Positions 35,325-46,454 are shown, numbered from the stretch's first letter. The stretch is 64,000 nucleotides of DNA from Prorocentrum cordatum (GCA_963575745.1 CAUYUJ010002111.1:1-64000); one strand, 5' to 3'. Program-made: numbers and translations. The notes: a model not told the origin generated them from the sequence alone.

Positions 35325-36510
35325 CCAGGGCTGACAGGGCTTGACAAGGCTTAGCTAGGCTTTCCAAGCCTTAGCAGGGCCCACCAGGGCTCAGCCAAGC
35401 GCGGCAGGACGTAAGGGTTCGCAAATATCAACATGGCTCAGCAAAGCTTGTGAAGGCCGAACAAGTCTCAGCAAGGCTTAGCAAGGCTTAACCAGTTTTC
35501 GCATGCGGAACTTGTATTAGCAAGGCCTAGCAGGGATTAGCAGAGCTTGCCGGGCCTCAGCAGGGCTTACCAAGAGCCTAGTAGGACAGAGCGGAGCTTG
35601 CCTGGGCTGAGGAGGGAGCACCAGGAGTTAGCAGTGGCTCGCAGAGCCTGCCAGGGCTTGGCAGTGGCTAGCAGCGCTCAGCAGGGCGCACAAGGATTAA
35701 GCAAGGCTTCGCAGAGCTTGCCAGGGCTCAGCGATGCCTACCAGGCTCAGTAGGGCTTCGCAATGCTTACCAAGGCCTGAGCAGGGCTTACGAAGGCTTA
35801 GCAAGGCTTACTAGGCGCTTACAGGGCTTGAGGCCTCGCAAGGAACAGCAGGGCTTAGAAAAGCTTGCCAAGGCTGCGCAACGCTCAGCAAGGCTGAGCA
35901 TGGCGCAGCATAGCTTAGCAAGACTTGCCAAACTTAGCTGGCATAGCAGAGCTTACCAGGGCTCAGCAGGGCGCGCCAGCACTTGGCACTGCTTTACAGA
36001 GCTTGCCGGGGCTTCACAGTAGCTAGCAGCTGCCTTATCAAGGTTTGGCCAGGCTTCGCAGAGCAAAGCTTGCCAAGAATGAGCAAGGCTCGGCAAGGCT
36101 TCCCAGGGCTTAGCCAAGATTGCCCAGGCTGAGCAAGACTGAGCAAGGGTGAGCACGGCTTAACGGTACTGACCAGGTATCTGCAGGGCTTCGCAAGGCT
36201 TGCCAAGGCTTCGCATGACTTAGCAGAGCTCACCAGGGTGGAGCAGAGTGTGGCAAGGTTCATTCAGAATTCGGGGCTTACTCGGCACTACCGCGGCTTA
36301 GCAAGGATTCGCTCAGCCTAGCGGGGCCAAGCAAAGCTTGCCAGGGCTCCGAAAAGTATACAAGAACTTAACAGGGCCTTGCAGTGCTTGCCAGGGCTTA
36401 ACTGTGCCTAGCAGTGCTCAGCAGGGCGTACCAGGACTTAGCAGGGCTTTGCAGAACTTGCCAGGGCTTGGCAATGCTCAGCAGGCTCAGCAGGGCTTAG
36501 CATAGCTCTT
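35325..36510. repeat. 10-bp AGGCTTAGC minisatellite, unit 4
   Basis: About 1.2 kb, close to unit 2. No CTC expansion at its right edge. Confidence 0.92.
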
Positions 36511-36539
36511 CCCTCCGCCTCCACAGCAGCCCAACTTAA

Positions 36540-36955
36540 TCCAGTGGAGTCGATCGGAGGCCAATGGGGTCTGGGGGGGAGTCCAATGGAGTGGTATGTT
36601 GCTCTATGGTGTCCAATGGAATTCAATGAAGCCCATTGACTCCAATGGAGTCGACTGGGTGTTCCATTCAGTCGAAAGAAATCGTACGAGTGTGCTAACT
36701 AGTCCTGTTGAGTTCCATGAAATCCCCTGGAGTCAAATGGATTCCAATCGTCCGCAAGAGTCCTGTGGATTTCGATGGATTCCAACGCACTCCAATGGAG
36801 CCCATTGGAGCCCCACTCGGCTCAACGGGGTTCAACGGAGTCCTCTGGAGTCTGCGAGAGGGCCCATGGAATCGAATGGAGTCAAATGGACGACAGTGGA
36901 CTCCACTGGAGTCCACTGGAATCTTGTGGAGTCCGTTCGATCAGTCTGGCTATAT
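36540..36955. repeat. 10-bp AATGGAGTC minisatellite, unit 4
   Basis: Decamer array with the same extra segment as unit 2 (near 36,675-36,700). Confidence 0.9.
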
Positions 36956-38051
36956 CCATTTGTAGTCAACTTTGGTGTGTGTTGACTGAGTTGGGCCATG
37001 TGTTTCCCCCTAGAGACCGTATTGAAGCTTCTAGGCGCCATCTGGAAGTCATGTGGGAGCCTCTGGTGTCCTCTTGCTCTCCCTTGGGACATCTGGGTAG
37101 GTCCGCTCCTTTCCAGGGTCCAGTCCGGGTTCTGGATGCCCTCCCTCGTCCGGAGCTGCATTCAGCTCGCTATGAATTCCAATGTGAGCTGTGAGGGCGC
37201 CTCGCTGTCATTGTGTTACAGCGCGCTGGGCTCTTCTTTCCCTTTGGTTCTCAGAAGCTGTCTGGAAGCTGTATTCGGGGGCGGGTTTGCCTGTCATGGG
37301 AACCTGGAACCGTTTGGGGCTCTGGCTGGGCTTCCTGGGAATTTCTGAGGCCTCACCACATCGGCGCGTCTCTTGGGACCCTCCGGGGGCTCTCTTGAAA
37401 CGTCTGGGCACTCTTGTGTGCTGTCGTCAGGCTCTCTTGGTACGTTTGAGGCCCTTCGGGGTACCTCTCTGTCTTGGGGGAACATTTTGGGCCCCTTTTT
37501 TGTCCCTTGACAGCGGGAAAACGAAACGGTGCCTTCGAAGCACTCTACATATAAGCATCAGCCATGTCACAGATCTACGCGTCGACCTGGATCTGTGAAC
37601 AAGTCTGGTGCATGCAACCGTCTTAACTGTCAACGGCGCACTAAACTGCATCAATAGAGTTTCCAGCCCCGCCCCAAAAAGTGCACTGTGCGCCTCGAAC
37701 GGCGCATCGGGGGCACGAAGGCCGAATTCTTTAGCAGAAGATCTAGCTCGAATTCTGCGCGCCACGAACCATGCACTGGCAAAGCAAACCAATTCTGGCT
37801 CAACACCGAAACCGATGTGAGCCGACAGCACCCGGCTGACCCGGCACGCGCACGGCCAGAGGCACTATAGCTGAGCACTGCCGTGGCGAATCGTATCTCA
37901 CGGGGCGAGGGTCGCCCCAAGTGGAGCCGCAGGGCCGACCGGACGGGGCGGGGCATGCTCCAGCTTGAACTGCACAGAGCCGAGGAGGAGGGAAGCGGCG
38001 GAGGACGAGCCTGGGGAGCTCGGGGAGATCCAGGGATGGAGTCCAGCCAGC
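36956..38051. other. Conserved spacer 3' of GH7 copy D
   Basis: Counterpart of 14226-15316. No independent gene is seen. Confidence 0.55.
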
Positions 38052-38515
38052 TCACTCGGAAGATGCCATCAGGGTTGCTTCCTCGCTGCGCAGCTGCGCG
38101 GAAGACCGGGCCCGGCGCGCTCGCGCCCACGCCGCCGCCGCGGCCGCCAGCAGCAGCGCGGGCGCCGCGGCCCGCAGCGCCACGGCCAGCGGGGCCGCCC
38201 AACGCGCCGCGGGGCCTCCTTCGCCGGCCCGCTGCGCGGGCGCCTCGCGCAGAGAGCTCCTCTGCACGAGGCCGATCGTGCCAGAGCACAGGTAGGCGCC
38301 CGCGGGCGGCAGGCACTGGCTGTACGAGGGGCCCCCCTGCGCTGTGCAGGTGCAGCCGGCCTGGCAGCACGACGCGCCGGCCCAGCCGTCGCCCCCGCAC
38401 TGCTGGAACACGTCCGCGCAGCCCGCGGCGGACGCGCCCACGCCCGCCGCCGCCGCCTGGGCGGCCTGCGGCTGCTGCGGCAGCGACGGCTGCGGCTGCT
38501 GCGGCTGCTGCAGTG

Positions 38516-38574
<59 letters not shown>

Positions 38575-40058
38575 GGCAGGGCCGCGGCGCCCCCGCTCAC
38601 CGCGGCGACGCCCGCAGCCGCGGCCTTGGGGAACCCCGTCGCCACGGCCTGGTCCGGCTTTGCGCCCTCGCCGGCGGTGTACGTGGACCCGATCTCCCCG
38701 TACATGATGTTGGAGTAGGTCACCGACGCGTCCGGGTACTTGGCGCGCACGTCCGCCGGCACGCCCGTGGTCTTGTCGCACGGGCCGCGCGCGACGCCCG
38801 GCGTGGAGTGGCCGCCCTCGCCCGCGTCCGAGTCGAGCCAAAGCATCTGGCACTGGTAGTCGTCCCACAGGGAGAGGACGAGCGTCATCCCGCGGCGCAG
38901 CGCCTCCCCCGTCTGCTTCAGGGCGCCCTTCTTGCGGAAATCGTCGGGGTCGCCGAACTTATCCTTCTGTGCGGAGCAGTACGCGTCGGTGATGGAGTCC
39001 CCGCCGTCAGAGCCGAGGATGCCGGCGTTCGAGTTCTTGATCACCTTGCCGCCCTGCACGTAGAGGCGCCTTATCTCCACGAGGTCGCCGTCGTCGGTGC
39101 CGTCGTCTGTCACGAACTGGGTCACCACGGTCATCGGCTGCGTGGTGTCCACCGTGAAATCGTCCCCCGGTCCGAAGAATTGCTGGTGGCCCACGCGGTA
39201 CGAGTTGAAGTCGCAGCCATCCTTGTCGCAGACGCCATCGTAGCGCTCGTTCTTGGCGTTGTCGCCGCACTCCTTCCCCTTGCACAGATAGGTGCCATCG
39301 ATGGTGCACGGGTGCATCGTGAAGGCCGTGGCCATGGAGTTCGCCTCCCAGATGTCAACTTCCGCGCAGCACAGCCCGTACTTGCCGAGAGCTGCGCTCG
39401 TGTTCCACTCGAGGGTGTTGCTCTTGCCCTCCATGAACTTCACGTCATGGGGGCACTGGGCGTCACAGTAGCCTGTCCCGTACTTGGCGCCAGCCTTGTT
39501 GCCCGCGTGCTTCATCCCCCCGTCCTCGTCCATCTCGCTGAAGTACAACGCGCCGTTCAGTCCGCAGGGAAGTGTGGAGACATCCACGTCGAAGGTGAAC
39601 TCCCTGTTCAGGAGCTTGAACAGCTTGTACTTGTCTGGCTTCTCCAGGACGTACAGGCGGGACCCCACGTTCGGGCCGCGCACGAAGCCTAGCTCGACGC
39701 CTCCCGGGATCGCCGCGACGCCGTAGGTGCTGTCGTAGTCGTCCAGCGTGACGCCCTCCAGCGCGCAGTTCTCGGCGCAGGACTCCGGGTCGGGGCACAT
39801 GGTGGAGTCCCACACGCCGTCGGTGAAGCAGTTGCCCGAGCTGTAGCACTGGGCGGCGGGGCCCGTGCCCTGGCAGGTCTGGCCGTGCACCCAGCGCCAG
39901 TTGGCGTCCAGAGTCAGGGCCCTCTGCTGCGCCTCGCAGCCCCCCTGCAGGGTGCACTCCGCGATCACAATGGGCGGCCCCTGCTCCTCCTTGGTCATGC
40001 CGGCCATCTGCGCCACGGCGACGGCCGGAAGGCACAGCACCGCCCGCGCGAGCTGCAT
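38052..40058 (-). CDS. Secreted GH7 cellulase with CBM1, copy D, intact
   Basis: Predicted 668 aa, with the same architecture as copy B: signal peptide (here MQLARAVLCLPAVAVA), GH7 domain with E233/D235/E238 in EVDIWEAN, Gln/Ala/Pro linker, CBM1 with all its cysteines and Trp, and the Ala/Leu-rich then Arg-rich C-terminal tail. It differs from B mainly by a longer glutamine run (19 against 8), the loss of one linker residue and a few substitutions (for example F3L, W5R, M289V). The W5R change puts a basic residue in the hydrophobic core of the signal peptide, which may weaken secretion. Together with copy B it is one of the two copies in the window that can encode a full enzyme. Confidence 0.95.
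38517..38573 (-). repeat. CAG (polyglutamine) tract in copy D
   Basis: Nineteen uninterrupted CAG codons on the sense strand. The same position holds 6 in copy A (7269-7286), 8 in B (15785-15808) and 12 in C (25581-25616). Confidence 0.97.
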
Positions 40059-40150
40059 GTTCTCTCTCCGTCGGCCGCCGATGCCGCTGCTGCGGAAGCG
40101 TCCGAGAGGGGGGGCGGGTACCGAAACGGCTGCTTCCGGGGCCAAAAAAG

Positions 40151-40172
40151 CTTGAGCCAAAATGGTTACGGG
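40151..40172 (-). other. Relic dinoflagellate spliced leader upstream of copy D
   Basis: Minus strand CCCGTAACCATTTTGG then CTCAAG, 92 bp before the copy D ATG. Confidence 0.92.
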
Positions 40173-40394
40173 GGTCATCTTGGGGGCCGTCTTGGTACCT
40201 TCCTACGGACTCCCAAGACCACAGCAGAAATCCACAACAAAACAATACTACAAAATCTTCTGACCCCCTTGCTGGGGTTGACCAGGCGTGTGGGACTTTT
40301 GACTTCGCGCGCCACACACGTAACATCTTAATGTACACACGCCACATGTATACATATATATATATATATACAAACATATATATGTAAATACACG
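40173..40394. other. Array spacer upstream of copy D, cut short
   Basis: Begins like the other upstream spacers and includes the alternating TA run (about 40,350-40,385). It stops at about 40,394, where a second partial copy of the unit starts. The TG and minisatellite modules are missing. Confidence 0.7.
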
Positions 40395-40590
40395 GTCATC
40401 CGAGAGGGGGGGCGGGTACTGAAACGGCCGCTTCTGGTACCAAAGAAGCTTGAGCCAAAATGGCTTGAGCCAACATGGTTACGGAGGTCGTCTTGGGGGC
40501 CGTCTTGGTACCCTCCTACGGACTCCCAAGACCACCTTAAACAGACAAACGCAACAAACAACACTACAACATCCTCCGACCCCCCTTGCC
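40395..40590. repeat. Truncated final array unit with double spliced-leader relic
   Basis: Starts at the GAGAGGGGGGGCGGGT block that precedes each GH7 5' UTR, without any GH7 coding sequence. On the minus strand it holds a leader relic (40485-40464) followed by a second shortened one (40463-40449, CCATTTTGGCTCAAG), the same arrangement as upstream of copy B. Similarity to the array fades near 40,590, which is the edge of the cluster. Confidence 0.88.
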
Positions 40591-40713
40591 GGGGGGTGAC
40601 TAGGCGTAAGGGACGTTCGGCTGTCCCCCCCCTCTCCCCCTTCCCAAGGGCTCCAAATCCAACTATTGGACCTCAACGACGCACCTCTTGGGATCGACAG
40701 ATCCCCAGTCCAG

Positions 40714-41045
40714 CCTCTGCGGTCTCCGAGAAGTCCATGACGCACTCGACGATGGCTCAGGAAGGGCTCACAGGCCAGAGAGGCCTCAAGAACACCCAAG
40801 ACAACCTCACGACGGGCCAGAAAGGGTCCCGGGGCACACCCGGGGAGCCCGGAGAGCCCTAGGGAGCCCACGAATCCACCCTCCGCGGTCTCCAAGAAGT
40901 ATACATGACGCACTCGACGATGTCGGGGAGGGCTCACGCGCCAGAGAGGCCTCGAGCACACCCAAGACGACCCCACGACGGGCCAGGAAGGCCCCGGGAG
41001 GCACACCGAGAGAGCCCCGAGAGAACCCCCGAGAGGGCATCAAGA
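40714..41045. repeat. 166-bp tandem duplication
   Basis: Two copies offset by 166 bp, sharing GCGGTCTCC, GACGCACTCGACGATG, GCCAGAGAGGCCTC and ACGACGGGCCAG. No gene is recognised. Confidence 0.88.
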
Positions 41046-41068
41046 AACAAAACGGCGTTGATTCGCTA

Positions 41069-41318
41069 GAGGCCTCCTAGATGGGGTCAGAGTAGATTGG
41101 GTTGGAGGATCGCGCCGCATCGCCGATACATCGGCGATGCATCCGCGATGCAACGGCGATGCACCGACGATGCGCCGGTGATGCATCATCGACGTGGGCG
41201 ATGCATCGGCAACGTCGACGTGAAGGAGATCGGGCTCCGCATCGAGCCGCATCGACGATGTTTCGGCGATGCGGCGCGATCCTCCGACCCCATCTACTCC
41301 GACCCCATCCAGGAGGCC
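41069..41318. mobile_element. MITE family A, copy 1
   Basis: 250-bp foldback. The left end GAGGCCTCCTAGATGGGGTC is matched in inverse by the right end GACCCCATCCAGGAGGCC, and inner arms built from CGCCGCATCGCCGAT also pair. TA lies on both sides (41067-41068 and 41319-41320). Confidence 0.82.
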
Positions 41319-41320
41319 TA

Positions 41321-41496
41321 CAGTGGAGGCCAGTCCACGAGAAACCTTCAACAAGAAACCCAACCCTGAGACCCCAGGACGTCCATTGATTTTCGGCGTG
41401 GGAACGTCGCGCTTTCCAGAGCAGGACCGTCGAAACATAAGAAACTCGGGGCACCCTGCAGGCCAGCAGGGTGCTTCTTGGCATGGGCCCCCACTG
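41321..41496. mobile_element. MITE family C, copy 1 (Tc1/mariner-like termini)
   Basis: 176 bp with ends CAGTGGAGGCC and GGGCCCCCACTG, flanked by TA on both sides. A second copy of the same length lies at 58156-58331. Its left TA is also the right TA of the family A element next to it. Confidence 0.82.
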
Positions 41497-41499
41497 TAG

Positions 41500-41792
41500 A
41501 TTCTCAGATGGCTTCCTTGGTTTTTGAGCTCGAGACTTACGGAGCCGAACTCTATACACCGACGCCTTTATCTGGCCTCACACTGAATCTCGCACAAAAA
41601 GGCGGATCCTGGTGTATACGGGATCCTGGGGTATACATTTCATGTTGTTTCCCCGGGAACACGGGGAAAATAGTATACACCACACCACCCCCACGTCGTC
41701 CCCGACCCTCCAAAAAGTCCTGGCATTGAGAAGCCGCCCGCCACTGGTAACGTAGATGCTCCAGCTTCCGCTCAGACTCTCGCCTCCCGTTT
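41500..41792. other. Unassigned spacer
   Basis: A short ~20-bp direct repeat (GGATCCTGGTGTATAC / GGATCCTGGGGTATAC, near 41,604-41,636) is the only structure seen. Confidence 0.4.
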
Positions 41793-42224
41793 GGACGCCC
41801 GAAATGGGTACGGAACAAATTGGTACAATGCACAACAACACATGTCCCAAACCAACAGCGGCCGCTGTTGGGCAGGCGGCCTCCTGTCTCGAATGGACAC
41901 AGGCCGCGGCGACACCGACAGCGAGTCCTGTTCAAAATGAGCAAGAACTGCTGTTGGGCATTTAGAGGCCTCCTAGATGGGGTCCGAGTAGACGGGGTCG
42001 AAGGATCGCGCCGCATCGCCAATGCATCGCCGATGTATCGGCGATGCATCGTCGACGTCGGCGATAAATCGGCAACGTCGACGTGAAGGAAATCGGGCTC
42101 CGCATCGAGCCGCATCGTCGATGCATCGGCGATGCGGCGCGACCCTCCGACCCCATCTACTCCGACCCCATCTACGAGGCCTAAGGCATTGTACCCGCTC
42201 TCTCCGTACCCATTTCGGGCGTCC
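41793..42224. mobile_element. Foldback element family B, copy 1, interrupted by a family A element
   Basis: Perfect 22-bp inverted ends (GGACGCCCGAAATGGG then TACGGA at 41793-41814, and its complement at 42203-42224). Without the nested insertion it is about 205-210 bp, and it matches 54143-54350 along its length, including AGCGGCCGCTGTTGGGCAGG. Confidence 0.85.
41965..42181. mobile_element. MITE family A, copy 2, nested in family B
   Basis: 217-bp foldback with GAGGCCTCCTAGATGGGGTC at the left and the inverse at the right, flanked by TA on both sides. Just outside those, GGCATT is present at 41957-41962 and again at 42185-42190, while the uninterrupted family B copy at 54 kb has the corresponding site once. 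Confidence 0.85.
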
Positions 42225-42835
42225 AGATCCCGGGGCAAGCCCCGCAGGCGGTCCGCGAGGCCAGACCAGACCGGCCCACCGCGGCCCGCGAGGGCCACGG
42301 AAGGTCCCCGAGACGGCCCCCGGGCGGGAAGCGACAAGGCGCAGAGGCCCCCCGGGGGAGGGCGGCCCAGAGGAGGCCCTCGAGCGGGCCCCCCAAAGAG
42401 GGGGAGCTCGCAGGGACCGCGGGGGCCCCCACCACAAAATGGCCCCCATACCCACCCCTGTCGTGCCCCCAAGAGGGCCCCGCAAAAAGCTCCCGGGAGG
42501 CCACCCCTGAGGCCCCCGTGAGGCCCCCGAGCAGTCCCCGCAGCAGGCGTGGAGGAAGAGGAGGACCAATGGGCAACAACTGCACGCAGGCATTACGACG
42601 GGAAGCGGCAAAACAGCACACACGATACCGGAAGCCGCACAGGGGTCGACGGATTGGCGCACGCCGCTTAACTGAGAAACGATACGCTTTCAGGAGGGCC
42701 GGTCCGGGGCCTCTCTTGGGACCTCTCTTGTGGCAGCCCGTGCGTTTCGTAACGCGCCGTTTGTGGCCCGTTGCGCTTTGGATGGCATCTGGGGCCGTCT
42801 TCGGAGCTTCCCGACGCCCACCTTCCCCGAAGCGG
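42225..42835. other. Unassigned GC-rich stretch
   Basis: Purine- and G/C-biased sequence with open frames on both strands that encode low-complexity Arg/Pro/Gly strings. No gene, RNA or repeat is recognised. Confidence 0.4.
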
Positions 42836-43060
42836 GATGGAGGGGGGGAGGGGGGGAGGAAGGAACGGAGGGAGGGAGGAACGGAGGGAGGGAGGGAGGA
42901 GGGATAACTGCGGGGGGGGGAAAGGACGGAGGACGGAGGATGGAGGAGGGAGGATGGAGGAGGGAGGGAGGGAGGGAGGAGGAAAAGGAAGAGGGAGAGG
43001 AAAAGGAGGAGAAGGACGAGGAGGAGAAGGAGAAGGAGGCGAGGCGCGCGCGAGTCGATC
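42836..43060. repeat. Polypurine GGA/GAGG tract
   Basis: About 225 bp of nearly pure purine on the plus strand (GGAGGGAGG, AGGAGAAGG). It is a candidate for triplex formation. Confidence 0.92.
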
Positions 43061-45030
43061 CGCTGGTCGACCCGCTTCAGCGGTAAGACTCGCAAGGTCC
43101 CCATGCGTGAGTACTATGCAGCAAGGACCCGACAACCCTTCGACATCGTATCCAAGCCACTGCCAGGGCTTGCGCAGGGGCGGATCAGGCGGCCTCCCCT
43201 CCACTCGCTCCCCCGCCCCCCGCCTCCACCACAGGCTAGCGCGCGGTCCGTTCGCAGGGAACCCACTCGCGAGTCAGATTCCTCTCTGTATGCTGCGGAG
43301 AAGAGGACCGATGACAAGATACTAAGAGATGGGAAGGGGGGAACGCTGGGCGAGAAGGTCCGCACTCCGAGATGCCCTCGCTCGCGCGCGCGGCTCTCCC
43401 TTCGAGGGCTAATTGCATATTCTTCCCCGCGCCAAACGCGCTCAGTTGAACCCCTGTGCTTTCCCATTCTGACAGAGCGTAATGTTCACGGGGTAGCACT
43501 TGCGCAGCTGTCTCCCATGCTGGCAAGAACTCCAATACTTCCCCGTTCTCCCCCCCCCCTCAAAAAAAAGAAACACGAATTCCACTCCTGGCAAAGTGAG
43601 ACCGGTGCCGCTGGAAGCCGATTGGTTCTGCAATTCATCAGCAGAAAAAGGAATGACAAATTTACTCCCACATAATGTCATAGATACCGTCCAAAGTTCG
43701 TCCGTTGCGCTCACGTGTCCGCTCTTCGATGACGAACCCTTCCAAAACTGTGTCTTTAACCACTAAAAGCTCAGAAAGAGCCCCCGCCGGGAAATGTTGC
43801 CGGCCCCTCTGCCTCAGTTTTCTAATCCTTCTCCACCTCCTTCTCCACCTCCCCCGCGCCTGCACACTCCCTCTCTGAATCACAGAAGCGTTGCTGTCTC
43901 AGGGTCATCCATCATTGAAGAGCATGGGATGTCGAAGCTCGTCATCGGCACCAGTCGGTGGCCTCTGAACCTCGGGGCCTCCATCTTCCCAGAACTCCTT
44001 CGCTCTCCGGCAAACGAGTCGATCTCCTGGGACAACATTTCCAAACAATTCGGTTAGCCTCCATATTTTGAGACCTCCTTCTCGTCCGTCTCACCGCGGG
44101 AGTCCACGGGTTTTCGAAGTCAGTCATCGGCAGAAGCCAATGACCTCCGAACCTTGGGGCCTCCATCTTCCCTTTTTGTCACCTGCTTTCGTCTGCGCCG
44201 CGGCCACGAGGCTCTCTCAGCGCTTCTGGCGCTGCAGTGCTTCGACTCGGCGCCCCCCGAGGCGACTCGAGTGCAGCGGCCCTCTTCAAGGGGGAGCAGG
44301 TGGCCACGGCTGCCCAGCCTTGACTCCAGCTCTACTCGGCCCAGAATAAACGAATGCGAAGCAAGGCCAATCGGATTCCACTGGCGGAGCTGATCTTCGA
44401 TCTCCTGTGACAACGCTTCAAATCTGGAAGATCCGCTGGTAATCGAGACGGGCTGCTCCTGGGCCCGCGCGGGCGCAGGCGCTGAGGGGGAGCCGACGCG
44501 GCTCTGCAAACTCCCCTGGCAGCTCTTCACCCTGGGCCCCACAGGACGCAAAAGGGGGGGAAGCCGAGCAAGCTCTACAAACTCCCCTGCTGCCGTCTGT
44601 CCTCTCCTTTCGTGTACCTTGCTGCAGTTCGCCTCGATGTCCGCTCCCTCGACTTGAGCAGCCATATTTTCACACATAGCAATCCTGGCAAGCTGGCATT
44701 TCCGCGCGTGGGTGCGGCGGGTCCGTTCTCTGCGTCTTTGCCTTTTCGATTTTTCCAGATCGCACTCCAATGTTGCAAAACATTGAAAGATGCAGTACAA
44801 GATAAATCCATCACTGATTGACGACCCAGCCACTCTGGGAAATGTCACAAAGAGGTATACGGTATCGGAAAAGGCTGCAGAGATTGTTATGTTTGTTGTT
44901 CTCCTTGTCCCCCCCTGGCCCTGGCAGAGCAACCAGTGTGGCTGTCAGAGTCCGTAAGTCGTGTGAGTGAGGAGTGTCAGTGAAAACCCTCCCTCCGTCG
45001 GGGCTCAGAATGTCTGAGCTCCAGCGCCGA
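43061..45030. other. Unique region without recognisable genes
   Basis: About 2 kb. A segment containing CTCGGGGCCTCCATCTTCCC is duplicated about 182 bp apart (about 43,929-43,995 and 44,110-44,175), and two related segments with CTCTRCAAACTCCCCTG occur near 44,500 and 44,570. The longest frames are 190 aa (43103-43675, plus) and 270 aa (44120-44932, minus). Neither resembles a known family, and both are cut by shorter competing frames, so they are not called. Confidence 0.4.
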
Positions 45031-45036
45031 CTAGGA

Positions 45037-45080
45037 GTAGGAGGAGGAGGAGGAGGAGGAGGAGGAGGAGGAGGAGGAGG
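45037..45080. repeat. GGA triplet tract
   Basis: About 14 tandem GGA triplets. Confidence 0.95.
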
Positions 45081-45228
45081 GAGACCCAGACCTCTGGCGG
45101 CTGAATTACTTCAGTCCCCGATTTTGGGTTGCTTCAATGTCGGCCTCTGGGGGGCGCTTCTGGGCTTCTTGAACCGACTCTTGAGCAGGGACCGACCGTC
45201 CAAGCATTTCTTTAGTCCTACCACGAGA

Positions 45229-45376
45229 TGTTCTTAGAACCCGAAAATGTTCTAAGAACGAAAACGATGTTCTTAGAACATAAACCCGATGTGTTAAAAC
45301 AAGGCAATCTCCACCAAACATGTTCTAAGAACAGTTCGTAAAAACCACAACCGGTTCTTAGAACATTGTTTGGTGG
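45229..45376. repeat. Cluster of TTCTWAGAA palindromes ending in a foldback
   Basis: GTTCTTAGAAC or GTTCTAAGAAC occurs five times in about 140 bp. The last two sit in inverted arms (45311-45332 beginning CCACCAAACA, and 45354-45376 ending GTTTGGTGG) that pair over about 22 bp with a one-base bulge. Confidence 0.85.
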
Positions 45377-45379
45377 GGC

Positions 45380-46450
45380 TATAGGCGAGCCGGGGCGCTT
45401 CGCCACTGCTTGACTTGGGGGCCTTTTGGAGCCACCCTGCGCTGCCCTGGGCTCCTCCACGAGGCCCCTCGGCCGGGCCCTCTCGGGGCCGTCCTGGGCC
45501 ATGAGCGGTCCCACCTGGAGCTCTCTTTCCCCGGACGCTCCGACTGACTCCTCCGACGCCCTCCTCGACTCCTCCGCCCCCGACGCGGGAAACGCGGATC
45601 CCGCGGAATCCTCTAGAGCCCAGTTTGGAAGGTACGACGCTCCCCGTAGGGCCGCCCGGGGGGCTCCTGCTCGGGCGTCGGCAGAACTGGGCTTCGTGGT
45701 ACCTGGTTTAGTGATTTGTACCAGGGGCGACCCCCGATCCCGTGTCCACTAGCCGGAACTGCCGTCACCCGGAAAAACACCAGTTACGGCAAACCTGGTT
45801 TCGTGAATCTGGCCAAGGGGCCCTGCCGCGAACCGGGTCCCCTTGCCTGGGGTCCTGGCGCTACACCCGACCCGAGGTCTCCGGGAGGGAAGCCGTGGGA
45901 GCCAAGGGGGAAGCTCCAGGATGAGGAGGGGGGCACTGCCACGCCGCCCCGCCCCCCCCCCGCGGCCTGGGGCGAGATATTGCGCGCACCCCTGACAGAC
46001 AAGGGCAACACGCCATGGATAATTCGGGAATGGACGGACCCCCTCTCGCAAAGCGTGGTTTAGTGAAAACGACCTAAGGCCCAAACCTGGCGGGCGCAAG
46101 CCTGGAAAATAACGGCCACGGCGCCCTCTCGAAAACCGGAAACGGACAATTCACTAATCGACGTGTCACTGCTGGGGGTTCTGTCCACCCCCGAATAATA
46201 CATAAGGCAACCGAGGCAACCACACAGGCAGCACACGTGGCGGACTCCGGAAAAAAGCCCTGAACCCGAAAAAATTGTCGTCCCTTCGGGTGCACCTGTT
46301 CCTTCCGCCAAGGTTCGCTGGCACCCCGCCGGTTCCCGCCGGCGGAGGCGGCCTCGCTTTGGTTCCGCCGACCCTCCGCCGCCTTCCGCCGCGGAGGAGA
46401 TGACAACGCCTTCGATGCTCGAAGGCGAGGCCCTGTTTGGAACGCCTCAT
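45380..46450. other. Unassigned GC-rich stretch
   Basis: Nothing recognised apart from two similar words (ACCTGGTTTAGTGATTTG and ACCTGGTTTCGTGAATCTG near 45,700 and 45,795) that hint at an old local duplication. Confidence 0.4.
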
Positions 46451-46454
46451 GTGG

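Noticed and set aside
44120-44932. 270-codon minus-strand frame in unique DNA
   Set aside because: It is less repetitive than most, but has no recognisable domain, no homologous partner in the window and competing frames. It is left as unassigned.
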